Part shown: positions 11,729 through 23,027 of the stretch, one piece after another
Layout: each line of letters starts with the position of its first letter
How positions within the stretch are numbered: position 1 is the stretch's first letter
Assembly: GCF_008831285.2 (NCBI RefSeq)
Contig: NC_045139.1
Span: forward strand, 17,156,354 to 17,220,353
From: Nymphaea colorata
Lineage: Eukaryota; Streptophyta; Magnoliopsida; Nymphaeales; Nymphaeaceae
DNA length: 64,000 bases
Direction of reading: 5' to 3'
Notes under the pieces: model-generated
What the model was told of the DNA's origin: nothing
What the model saw: only the letters and a program-made list of their open reading frames with translations
The model's database searches: none
Made by a program: the position numbers and the translations under genes

Positions 11729-13560
11729 GATTTAGTAATAATTATTTACGTAAATGTATTCATCATGACTGAAACTATGTAAATCATATGTTTTGTGCAT
11801 ACAAGATGAAAATTTATAAACTAAAAAAGAATTTGATGGTCGATTATTGAACTTTTGTAGAATGTTAATTACACACTTAAAAAATGCCTCCTTCATATAG
11901 ATATCTTGGTTGCACATTTATATGGTTAATCTTAACAAAGGCTTGTGGAGCCTAATGGCTTCTGTCGTGAAGCAGAAACCCTAGATTTATGAGAGTCTAC
12001 ATGCCTCTTGGTGGGTCCTTGCCTCATGTGGCCTTTGCAGTGGATTGGATATACACTGTCTTTATCTGACTTTGGTTTTCTCTTGAAGAGCTTTCTGCCT
12101 TCCAAATCAGCCTCACCCTTACCTGCCTTTCTTCCTTTTTCAAACTTCAAAGTTTTCATGGAAGAAAGGAGCACTTTCTTCGGCTGTCAGTGGAAAAATG
12201 GACTTATCCAATCCTTTGAAGCGCCGACTGTCAGACGAACCACAGTATTATCCACCAGTTCTTGATAATGAACACTTGGTTTCAAAAGATCATATCTGTC
12301 TTTGCTTTTGTCTTCCCAACTTTTCTTTTGTTGTTTAGATCATAGTGCTTGATTTTTTTTCCTTTCCCCCTTTTTGAGGCAAGACTACAAGCACTAATTC
12401 CGCTTTTTTCTTTTAGGTTTGGTTTAGGGTTGATTGGGAACTGAGTGGGAGACAGTACATCCTGTCAACTAAAGTGTTGTTCACATTATTATTTACACTA
12501 TAAAAAAAAATAGTGCTTATGAGAATCAAACTGACGACCTGACTTTTACCGGTTTGCTTGATCAACCCCTGAACACATCCTTTCATTCTTTTTTCTTCTT
12601 TTCACATTTAAGCAAAGTTGTTTAGTTGTTCAACTCCTAACAAGAGGGTGTGTGTGTGTGTTTGAAGTTTGAAATAGCTTAAATTCCTTACAACGACGTC
12701 GTTGTAGTTCGATTATACTTACGTTTTTACTTACTGTCACTAAAATTTTCACCCACACCTTCTACATTTGATGGTTACCATTTCCGTCAGTGATACTGAT
12801 ACCGATGGCTTTTCCCTCTATATTGACGTTTTCCACCCATCAGTAAAACTTATCCTTTTTTTTGTAGTGGTTGCTGTTATGGCATTTTATCGACAATGAA
12901 ATACCATAATATCGAAGAAGCTGCCTTCAGGATAAAAAAGACAAACCCATTGTTGGGACAAAAAAATAGAAACAAAAGGTTATAATACAAAAGACTAAAA
13001 TGCCCCTCACACAGTTACCCAAAAAAAAGTTCTACTCATGTACTTTACGGCCCAATGTCTTTATTTCTGTCCCTTTTGATGGTGGAAGTGAGCAAGAAGA
13101 GGATTAGGATGGTGCTGCACCCCTTTCACTTTGATGTAACTTTTGAGAGAGATAAGATCTAGAAATTACTGGCCATATGCACCTCAGCTTGATCTTTAAC
13201 ATTTCTCACTTGTTCATCCAATGCTTTTCTAGTGCAAGAAGGTCACCACCTTACGTGGATCTGAATTTGGATCCTAATTTTTAAGAAAAACCTCTTTCCT
13301 CTCATTCCATGTTATCAGTAAACATGCATTTTGAGGTCTGGAGTTTATCTTTATATGGCTAGTGGTTTGGATTTAGAACTTCAAAGGGGCATCTGTTTGC
13401 TTCATATCTAAGACGCAAAGTGATTTGAGATCCTCAGTGATCCCAGATCCGATGATCTGAGGTCCGACCGCCCTCCATCCGACCTTAAAGTCTCATGTTT
13501 AGCAACATACTTAGGATCTCGAACTCCCATTTTTACTTAGTGTTGAAGTCCAGTGTTTGT
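11561..13560. repeat. Duplicated block B, copy 1 (B1)
   Basis: Collinear with 28495-30480 at high similarity. Examples: 11565-11660 matches 28498-28585, 11730-11990 matches 28680-28920, 12900-13140 matches 29830-30060, and 13200-13510 matches 30130-30440. It directly follows block A1 and precedes A2. Relative to the other copy it carries about 160 nt of extra sequence near 11986-12145 and two shorter extra pieces near 12169 and 12232. No intact gene was recognised. Confidence 0.88.
11662..11727. repeat. (CA)n(TA)n microsatellite in block B1
   Basis: Interrupted CA dinucleotides run into a short AT tract. The homologous position in block B2 is instead a pure TA tract of about 95 nt. Confidence 0.95.
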
Positions 13561-15715
13561 CTACTTATTCAGTGGTCTCATTATTTTACATAAACGGCAT
13601 ATTGTCGATAAAGGAAATTGTAACCAGAAGACTTTTGTCCAAGACATCTTATCCATGTTAGAAACAGTAAGCTTTGATGATACTTGATTCATATTTTAAC
13701 CCATTAGTCTATCTATATATATCAACGTACAGGTGTTTGTTTGCGTAAATTTAGGCAACAAATATTCTGCTTAAACTCGCATACATGGTCACATTTGTTT
13801 ATGGTATTAACATATTAGTATGTTTGACCACTTGTAGTCCGGTACTAATATTCCAACCTTTTTGGTCAAAAGGTCAACTCGTATCTTAAGTGAAAGCGTT
13901 GAAAAGATCGTGGTGAATAAACGAGTAAACGAGTGGTTAATAATATCTGTGGTGAACAATATTTGGATTGATAGATTTACTTGAACTAATAGACCCTGAG
14001 AGGTGGTAGTGTATTGGGCGGCAAGGTAGTCCACCTCATATAGGAACTCGTGTTCGAATCTTAGAGTGGTAACTACCACGTCCCAATGCACTCTTCTTGT
14101 GAACCCTAAAGGGCCTGAAGCATACCGTATGAATCCAAGGGAGATGACAAAGAGGGCAGGGGGCCAATGGTCTCTCTTAAGAGCGGTGGAATGAACTACT
14201 TACCCTTCAAAAAGGAAAAAAAAATACATGAACCAATAGTCTACCATCTCTCTCCCTTAGTGGGTGTGAAGAAAAGACTTGTTGGCTAAAAGGGTAGTCT
14301 CACTTTGTCCTATCAGGTGTTGGGGAGCCATTTTCAAGTTTACAGTAGAAAAAACAAAATCAACACCCATATATGGGACTTTTTGTGGGGTTCTTCCGAT
14401 GACTCGAAAGGGAGACACCTGATTGCTTGGAAAACTATTTGTCGGCCCCGTGATGAAGGAGGATTGGTATTTTGAGGACGCATGCTGTGAGCACTACTTC
14501 AAGATCACTCATTGCTCTCCATCGTTGCAAGAGGGAGAAGATTCGACAAAATTTGTCCATGATTTGGGCCGAATTTTAACACGGAATATTGTAGTGGTGG
14601 TTCTCCTTCATATTATGAGATGTTGGCAAATGTGCTTTTTAATATAGCTGACATGAACTTCCTACTAGTGTTAGGTAGACTGGGTCGTTTTCTTGAAGGC
14701 AAGATCGGCTTTTTTGCTGGGTTAGCTAACAGAACAGTAGACTTACCATTCTCCAAACCAACCCTTCTATAGATACTGTTGCTTTGCTGTTCAAACTTGT
14801 ACATCACCAGTTAGGTTACTGGTTTTTTATTCCCCTTTTATATGGCAATTTTTGTCATTATCTTGTTTAATAAATGGTAGGAGGCCAAGCCTCTAGCACG
14901 GGGGTTGTCCTAGAAACTATACACACTACGCCTGCACACTTTATATACAAGCAGAGGAAGGGCGGAGCCAGAAAAAAATTTCTGGAGGGACACTGTTTCA
15001 ATAGTTTATATAGCCTAAGGGGCACTCATATAAATAAAAAAGCAAATATTTGAAACCATCAATGTAAAAATAATGAAATATTGAGTGGCTGATTCGGGCA
15101 ACTGCCCACACTAGCCTATATGGGGTGCAGTGGCGAAGCATGGGGCCATGACCTGCCCTTTAAATTGAGAATAAAGGAATTTACATTTTAATATCATAAG
15201 AAATTTTAACTTGTCCCCTTTAGAAATTTTAGAAAAACCAAATGGGCTCTTGTAAATATTTCAACACTTACAATTTGCCCCTTCTTATATAGGCCTCATG
15301 TCATAAGACTATTTAGGGGACATTTGGATGATACCTCAAATTCAAGTTTCGGAAGTGAAACTTGCTTTTGCTTCTAAAACTAGGTTTTTGGAGTGCTTAT
15401 ATGCCATCAAATCTGGGTTTAAGTGACGCATAGTATTGACAAAACCTAGTTCTATGAAATGAAGTGAACAACCTGACCTGACCTCTCTCGAGTTATTCAC
15501 AAAAAACTAACGGGTTTATGTCATCTAAACAAATAAACCAAGTTTTCAAGTCTCATAAAAAAATTTGGTTTGCATAAAACCAAGTTTTCACAAAATTGGG
15601 TTAGATGAGGGTGCCATTCAAATACTTCGGTAGTTCTGTGAAAATCACGTTTTTGAACGGGTTTTGAAAACTTCATTTATGTGTTTAGGTGACATACTGC
15701 ATTTTGGGAGGGGTA
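13561..15715. repeat. Duplicated block A, copy 2 (A2)
   Basis: Second copy of block A in the same orientation, about 4.5 kb from A1 and separated from it by block B1. Similarity runs from about 13561 (the 8690-8735 motif) and, after a deletion, from 13605 to about 15715. It includes a shortened LINE remnant and the same 3' segment. A B-box-like motif (TGTTCGAATCTT near 14050) and an A-rich end near 14206-14222 suggest a SINE inside the block. Confidence 0.85.
14270..14640 (+). mobile_element. LINE remnant, second copy
   Basis: Paralogue of the remnant in block A1, shortened by deletion. Around 14372-14475 it reads LWGSSDDSKGRHLIAWKTIC followed by RPRDEGGLVF, the FLWG...CRPK-EGGLG signature of plant L1-type LINE polyproteins. 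The W-x-RN-R region seen in the first copy is lost. The element is degenerate and inactive. Confidence 0.8.
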
Positions 15716-17155
15716 CAGGGGCTCCGTGGATTATGTGCAGACAGGATGATGCACCAGTCCAATGGTAACTTGGTAGGTGTCCTTGCAATTACTTGCTATT
15801 TATATGTCAAATTATTTAGTTTGCAGTCGTATGTGTGTGCGTACGTGTGCGTGTTTGTGCATGTGATCCAGAGTTTTGCTTTGAGAATTAAGGTTTTTGT
15901 TCGTTTCTCACCAATTACTTTCATTTGTATGTTATAACAGTTCAAGTGTATATCAGTCTTGAGCTTTTCCAGAGACATTCCATCAAGTTTCTTCGGCAGC
16001 CTCAAGTGACTGAAGACTCAGTAAATTTTGTGATTATGAAGTACGATAATTGATGCATTGAAGGCTTCGGACTATATAGTTTTTTGCAAACTTAGTAAAT
16101 TTAATGGAAACTTATTGGGGCAGTCTATGGGGTGGCTCACCCTTTATGCTTTGGGCGTTTTTTTTTTTCAAAAAAAAAAAAACATTGGTAATTAACTTCC
16201 TTGAGGGCTTGGATTATCTCGCTAGCAAGACTTGTCAGCAATTTAAATGTTAATTTTGGATGTCAAATTAGAAAGTCTTTAGATCAGAATGGGTCTTTAA
16301 ATATAAAATTTGGATTCAGAATGAAATCAGATATTGAATTAGAAAGTCGGATTTTAATCGGATTTGAATTAAAAGTCGGATTCAGATTTTAATCGCATTT
16401 TGAATTAAAAATTCGGATTCAGATTTTAATCAGATTTTGAATTTAAAAGTTTGAATAGGATTTCGATTTGGATGTCGGTTTCGGATAGGACCCAGATTTG
16501 GTTCTATAGTCGGATGTGGATTCGGATTCGAAATGAGATTTTGATTTAAAAGTCGGATTCGGATCGGAATCCGATATGGTTTAAAAAATCGGATTCAGAT
16601 ATTATATAGATTTTTTTTTTCATCCGAATTCGAATCCGAAAATATGCATATTCTTAAAATCGGATATGATCAAGAATATATTCGATCCGAATCCAATCCG
16701 TTGACATCCCTAGCAACAAAGAGATAGGCCGGCTTTAGTGAAAATATGAGGTTCCCTTCTTCTTCTTATTCTTATGACCTGACTATTGTCATGGAGATGT
16801 GTTTGATGGCCGGTTTCAATATGTATAACATATGCTTGAAGTATAAAGCTGGTCATCAAATGGAATTGAAGTTCATGAATGGTAAACCCACCTCATGTGC
16901 ACCCTTTTATGCGAAAAGACGGCACCCTGCCCCATCAAACACCCCTTTAGGAAGAGATAAAAAAAAAGAGTAACCTTTCAAGGTGAAAAAATTCACTTCT
17001 TGTTTTGGTTGAGGAAACGAGAACTGCTCAAGATTGTGGAGGATTTACTCCAACATCATTGCAGTTAATATTATCGTTGTTAACATTTTCTCTACATGCT
17101 TATTGATTATATATTATTTTTCTATATGTTATATATGACATTATATGTTATATAT
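15716..17155. other. Intergenic; degenerate GATTCGGAT-type repeats at 16230-16700
   Basis: No gene supported. Between about 16230 and 16700 a motif of the form (T)CGGATTTNGATT recurs many times with substitutions, a common plant minisatellite-like composition that often marks old LTR or satellite debris. The rest is AT-rich single-copy-looking DNA. Confidence 0.55.
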
Positions 17156-17159
17156 CTAA

Positions 17160-18930
17160 GTGTCAGCTTGCAATACATAGCAAAACAGTGAAGAAAAATG
17201 AATTCTATTCTATACAAAAGCTTTGAAAGCACCATATTTTAACGTATTCTATTTCCATACAAAGGAAAAAATATCAAACGATTATAGATTATACAAGTGC
17301 CATATTTTAAGAGCTTGTTCATTGTTGATTTCAACCATTACATGCAATATACACTCGGATGCAACTCTACATAAGCTACCACACCAAGCCTGTGATATTG
17401 TTGAAACGACAAGTTGTTCTATTCAATGGCGGATCTGTGCAATTACTCTAATACGTGCAAAAAACAAACATGGTTTTTGATAAAAACCGTTTTAAGTGGA
17501 GAATCTAAGCTGATAAGTGTCGTCTTGTAATACACAGCAAAACCATAAATAAAAGAATACATTCTATTTTTATACAAAGAAAAAATGTATTAAACATTAT
17601 ACCATACGCAAACACTATATTTTATTGCATTATATTTCTATACAAAGAAAAAAGTTTCAAACCATTATAACCCATGCAAGCACTACACTTTAAGAGCGTG
17701 ATCCTCTTTGAAATTCTCTAACCTTTATAGACACGCAATGTGCATTGGGATGTAACTTTGTATAATCTAGCAAACAAACATGTAATATTATTGAAATGAC
17801 AAGCTGCACTACTCAAAGGTGGAGAGACACAATTACTCAAATATTTACAAAAAAGTAAACATAGTAACAAAAATTGTTTCAAGTGCCGAAAATCAGCTGA
17901 TAAGTGTCGGCTTGTAATGCATAGAAAACTGTGAAAAATAAATGCATTCTATTGCAATACAAGAAAAAAAATCAAACAATTACATCTTATTCAAGTGAAT
18001 ATTTTAATGCATTCTATTTAGCTTATATATGCAAATACCATATTTTAAGAGGTCGGTCATGGTTGAAATTCTCCAACCATTATACGCAATGTACATTGGG
18101 ATGCAACTCTATATATGCTAGCAAACTAAATTTGTGGTATTGTTGACAAGTTGCACTACTCAAGGGCAAAAAGGCGTAATTACTTAAATACATGCAAAAA
18201 CCAAACATGGCTTCGATAAAAATGGTTTTAAGTGGCGAACATTGGCTAATAAGTGTCAGCCTGCAATGCATAGCAAAACCGTGATGAACAATGCATTCTG
18301 TTTCTATATAAAGAAAACAAGTATCAAACAATTATAGCTTACCAAAGCACCATATTTTAATGCAATATATTTGCATAAGAAGAAAAAAATGTCAAACGAT
18401 TATAAATCAGGCAAGCACTATATTTTAAGAGGTTGTCCTCATTGAAATTCTATAACTATTATAGACACACAATGTACACTTGAACGCAACTTTGTATAAT
18501 TTTGCAAACCAACGTGTGATATTGTTGGAATGACAAGTTGCACTACTCAAAGTTGAAGTGTGCAATTACTAAAAGATTTGCAAAAAGTAAACATAGTTTT
18601 GATAAAAATGGTTTTTAAGTAGCAAACTTCAGTTGATAAATGTTGGTTTTTACAATCACAGAAAACCATGAAGAATGAATGTCTCCTATTTCTATATAAA
18701 AAAAAAAAGTATCACCATATTTAAACCATTCTATTTCCATACAAATAAAAATGTATCAAACATTTATAGCTTATGCAAGTACCATAAGTGGCTGGAGCCC
18801 TTTGAAATTCTCCAACCATTGTAAACACACAATGTAAACTCAAATTGCAACTCTATATGAGCTAGCAAACCATGCATGTGATATTGTTGTAATGGCAAAA
18901 GTGCACTACTAATAGATTGCAAGTTGCAAA
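17160..18930. repeat. Satellite-like tandem array, about five units of 347-387 bp
   Basis: A GTGTCGGCTTGTAATRCATAG-like motif recurs near 17162, 17518, 17904, 18251 and 18638, giving periods of about 356, 386, 347 and 387 bp. It is followed each time by AAAACCRTGAAGAA and a TTCTATTTC-ATACAAAGAAAAA segment. Each unit also holds ordered motifs CACTACTCAA, GGGATGCAACT and TGATATTGTTG. The ATTTTAA/TACAAA subsegment appears twice per unit, suggesting an older half-length periodicity. Units are diverged, so the array is not young. No coding potential. Confidence 0.85.
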
Positions 18931-19837
18931 CAGGAATAAGTTAAATGATTAATGATGTAAATCAGGTTAGTGTTTAAAAATTCGAGAGGTAATTAGTGAT
19001 TGGTGACTAAGTGACAAACAAGCTGATTTTTTCTGATATGGCTTTGTGTCTGTTGTACTGCATGTTACTTTACGAATGTTTTCCATGTTTTAAAATTCCT
19101 TTGAAAGATGTGATTAATCTATAACATACTTTTTTTTTATTGTCTAGTGAGAATTAATCTGATATGGTTCAATATGCTATCTGGTTGCAAGCCTAATATA
19201 GAATTCTTTCTTAATTTTACTTGTTTGTCCATTTTCCGAGGGTGAACAAGCCAATGGGCTGTGTCAATCTGGTCCCTTGGCAGCCTTCAGCCTTCTTGTG
19301 ATCCAATGTGAAAGTAATCCCAGCCCTTTACATTTGGGTTGAGAGTGTATATAGTTGTGTTTGAGTTAGAAGATTGCAATTTTGCTTTGCAATAAATTAG
19401 AATGAATTTATACATCCTGGTAATTACATGCTTAGTAGTTAGGTCTGTCGGTGTATATCATGACAATTACTGCAAAATGCATTCAGTTAGGCTATATTAG
19501 ACACTAGGTTTAAGATCTAATAGTTTGTCCAGAATATGTACTTGGTGGTATACACTGGTGGTATACAATGCTGGTAGTCTCCTATTCGCATATATCATGC
19601 TTATGATTTTCTTTTGAAAACATTGGTGATGTTACACTTGCAACATCAGGCGTGATTGAAACCTTTTAATGTTCTGGGTTTATGTGATCCTTAATAATTT
19701 GAACAGATTGATAATTCAAAATCTGAATAAGTCTTATTGCAGTTTATGGATACAAAACTCGTGTAAGTGGAACCAGAATATTCGTTTTATAGATGTGCAT
19801 ATTTCATCTGCATGCGTAAATCTTTATATTTGAAAGT
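18931..19837. other. Intergenic between the tandem array and an unrecognised minus-strand gene
   Basis: AT-rich and without a supported gene. It should include the 3' UTR of the minus-strand gene ending at 19838. No transposon ends or RNA genes were recognised. Confidence 0.45.
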
Positions 19838-20685
19838 CTAGAGCACAGTTATGGTTGTATTAATCTGAAACAAGAGGGACACATTATGATAGGAGGAATA
19901 CATTAGAAAGAGATCCAACTGAGTATTGTTATGTGGATCCAGCTGAACATGGGACTCTAGATCAAGATCCAACTGAACATGGGACTCTAGATCAAGCTTT
20001 TCAGGGAGAGGGATAGCAGCACGAGGTTGGGCTATAATGGTAGTAGGATCTGCAGAAGTTTTAACGTCAACAGGATTTCTCAATACATCATCAGTAGACG
20101 CATCAACCATCTCCTGTTCCCTCTTCTTAGCATCTGTATAATATATAGATATATACACACACATTTTTCCAAGATTAGCTCGTGGAATCTTCATTTAAAA
20201 TAAGGAAAAATAAAATACAGAGCACATTATTGATAAGTCAATCCAACCTTCAGCAGCAGAATCAAGAGGCAATCTATTAGGTCTCTCCTCTGGCGAAGGC
20301 AATGGTTTTGTTTCTTCAATTTCTGTCTCTGCAGTTTTGCTTCTAACAGGACTACCAGTGAACATTCTTGACAAGTGATACGAAGCTTCTGCCACTTCTT
20401 CTTCAGTTTTTGTTACCGGGGTATGGGGACTGTTGTCCTTGGGGATCTGTCCATTGCATTGGCCTGCTTCTGCAAGCAACAATATCATATCCAGACTATC
20501 AAAATACAGCTATGTACCCAATCAAGACATAAGAGGCAAGCCAGTCATACCGACCAGGCTCTGTCTAGATTTCTTTATGCCATTTGAATATCCCATGGGT
20601 GTCAATCTACTTCCATTGGAGCCATTGCATTTCTTCGATTCCGGCAATGGTGGGGAAATAGATTCACGATTGCGCTTGTTCATAG
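19838..20685 (-). CDS. Unrecognised protein, last three exons
   Basis: Three exons join in frame with GT-AG introns on the minus strand: 20685-20551, 20463-20248 and 20133-19838 (stop at 19838). The acceptor before 20685 is TGAATGCAG, so at least one exon lies upstream. The peptide is hydrophilic and probably nuclear, rich in Lys, Arg, Ser and Pro. It starts with an SPPLPESKKCNGSNGSRLTP-like stretch, then a TEEEVAEASYHLSRMF helix-like segment, then acidic, proline-rich sequence. The last exon carries an in-frame 30-bp tandem duplication (19936-19965 and 19966-19995) that repeats ten residues (LDLESHVQLD). I do not recognise the family. The 5' exon may be the exon-like ORF near 21680, but I could not connect the two. 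Confidence 0.55.
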
Positions 20686-21563
20686 CTGCATTCAAGTTAC
20701 CACAATGCACATAACTCAACTATTTATTTTATATAAACAAATATCCACTCAGCAAAAAAATAGTACTATAACACGCCTTCTTGACACGCTATCACCCGTG
20801 ATGAATCCGAAACAATCACAGGTTCCAACGGTCATCTCCAATAAATTGTTTCTCCCAGATGTGAAATAGAAATGGTGGTTTAGGAACCCGTTACAGTCGC
20901 AGTGTCATACTTGAGCAAAGACTTTCAAAGAACGCCATGAGTGAATTTATTTTATGCATAAGAAAGAAGAAAACTATTCCAACGGAATAACAGACCTTCC
21001 CAACTTTTGTCTCACACACAAGGACTGGAAATAGCTTTAGAATCTTTTAGTTGAAAGAAAAAGGCTATTTCAATTTTCAAGGGTATTATCGTCACAGAAA
21101 CCAGGCTTATTCGTCTTTCCTTTTTCTTTATCTTGTTCCTTTTCAGCCATTTTTTTGTCAAAGAACGTTCACGTGACGTTATAGACACCTCTGTAATATC
21201 CATATCATCAAGATCTCAGTAGAACACAATACTTCCCGCAACTGGAAAAACAACAGGTTCGCTCCTATCATGCTCCTGGACGACAAACAGACTAAGGAAG
21301 CAGCCATTTCTCTCGAGACTCGACTCACCACGTTGGTTCACCTTTGAAAGAGAGAAGGGGGAAGGGAAGAGCGGCTTCATCACGTGAACACAGGAAAACC
21401 AAGAATGATGAACAAGTACCTCAAAGACCAACAAGTCCAGAAGTTGTACCAGACATAAACAAAATGAAAAAATTGCAGAGCAAGTAAAATCCTGATAAAT
21501 AAGCATCCGTGGCTCGCCAGAATTCCCGGAAAAAACAAATGCCTAGTGATGGAGCACCTCCAG
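20686..21563. other. Probable intron or intergenic DNA between exons of the unrecognised gene
   Basis: No exon could be supported here. Minus-strand frames such as 21216-21506 and 21012-21203 are open but lack clear splice sites in a matching phase. It is probably intronic if the ORF near 21680 is the first exon. Confidence 0.4.
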
Positions 21564-21832
21564 AACATAAAGAGAGCGAGAAATAAGGAAAAGACGGAAC
21601 TGTCCTTTCCGTGATTATGGATCTTGGCCACCCTCTTGGGTTGCCGGGTGGCCTCTTCTCCCTCAGAAACATCGACCATCTCACTGGCGACAATCTTCTC
21701 CTCCGTGTAGACGTCAGGGCTAGACCCGCCGGCTCTATGAGCATAAGACGCCTCTTTCTTTTTTCTTTCTGCCCCCTCCACCACCACCACCTCTTCCTCT
21801 TGCCACCTTCTGCGTTTCTTCTCTCGGTCTGC
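21564..21832 (-). CDS. Exon-like ORF inside the inverted-repeat arm (unrecognised)
   Basis: A hydrophilic minus-strand frame reads ASYAHRAGGSSPDVYTEEK, then the ATG-started segment MVDVSEGEEATRQPKRVAKI from 21679, then HNHGKDSSVF. TTTTGCAG just upstream of the frame (ending at 21833) looks like a splice acceptor, so this may be an internal exon rather than the first. It may belong to the minus-strand gene ending at 19838, because both parts are basic and nuclear-like, but donor phase does not clearly fit. No family recognised. A second frame is also open, so coding status is uncertain. Confidence 0.4.
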
Positions 21833-22310
21833 AAAATCTACGGACGAAAAGGAGCGAAGGACGGCAGCGAAAGAAGCAAGACAAGAAGGTTAGCTCCGTG
21901 TAGTATATGGCAGATAGGGAGAGAGAAAGCAGAATGTAAAGAGGCAAGTAAAGAGATAACAAAGAGTAACGCAATATCTGCATTCTATCGCAAGTTCGCT
22001 ACGACAGGGTGTTTTATTTTTGTCTGTCTTTTCTTTTTCTTTAGCGAGGGACGCATAAACCCTCTTACAAGACTACCCTCAACTACGTGTTCTGAATGCC
22101 ACTTTTTACGACCTTCTAAGGAGGAGAAGAGAAGGATTGTGCCCTATCTGGCTTGACGTATATAGATGCACAGGCGGTGAAAATGTATATAGAAGCATTC
22201 TCCACTAGTCCAACAAAAAAGAAGACAGCTGTCAACTCTAAAAGTCGTTCAATTGCTGTCCATTAAAAAAGAACAAGCAACCTGTTCATTACAATTGCTG
22301 TTCATTACAA
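21564..22310. repeat. Inverted repeat, left arm
   Basis: Reverse-complementary to about 23028-23777, with high similarity through most of its length. The homology stops abruptly on the outer side at the sequence TTTATGTTCTG (minus strand). On the inner side it fades after the motif around ACCTGTTCATTACA. The arm contains an exon-like ORF and its upstream flank. Confidence 0.88.
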
Positions 22311-23027
22311 TTGATGGTGCAACTTTTGTTGATCATTAAAAGTAAGAACTGAGATTAGTTTCAATAGGGCACCTTACCATCCAAAGAAAAGCTATAGGGA
22401 GTCACACCAAACAACTTGGAAGCCTCTGATATGCCATCAACCTGAAACAGGTTCTCTATGGAGAAGCTCTCTTGCTTTTTCAAAAGCTTCCTTAACCCCT
22501 TATATACTTAGAAGAATAACTTCATTGAACTCTAATAGAAGAAGACATTCTGGAAGATGAATAAGAACATGGGATCTCTTAAATAAGATTCTGAAAGTGA
22601 TGGGAACGGTTTGTGGGTTAAATAAGATTCTGAAAGTGATGGGAACGGTTTGTGGGCGAAATGCTTCAGAAAGCTGAAAATAAGAATAGATCCAGAAATT
22701 CGTTAATAGGTCAACACATCAAAATATTTGGGAGTAGTATCTCCTACAGAATAGGCTACATGGACAAGACAGCAGATGCTTTTTAGGAGGGCCCAGAATC
22801 CAGTTCCCTCCTTTTTTGCCTGAAATCGTTGGATTTGGTTCTCTCTTTTTTTTCATTTTGAGGATCAGCATACATAATAAGGCGATGCATGATAAAGACA
22901 AAAACAAACATCGGACAGAACGGACAGAACATATATATACAAAACAAATGTCGAAAAAAGAAAAACATAGTATTTTGTTCTTAAAGTAATCAAACGGTGG
23001 ATAAGAAACATCATTGTTCATTAAGAC
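22311..23027. other. Spacer between the inverted-repeat arms
   Basis: About 720 bp of non-repeated DNA with a perfect 39-bp tandem duplication (22579-22617 and 22618-22656). No gene recognised; the minus-strand frames at 22719-23021 are low complexity. Confidence 0.6.
22579..22656. repeat. Perfect 39-bp tandem duplication
   Basis: The unit starting TTAAATAAGATTCTGAAAGT is present twice in direct succession without a mismatch, so the duplication is recent. Confidence 0.97.

Noticed and set aside
20248..20463. Possible TIME FOR COFFEE-like motif (EEEVAEASYHLSRMF) in the unrecognised gene
   Set aside because: Only a vague likeness over about 15 residues to the EVAEVLYG-type segment. Gene size and the rest of the sequence do not fit, so no name was given.
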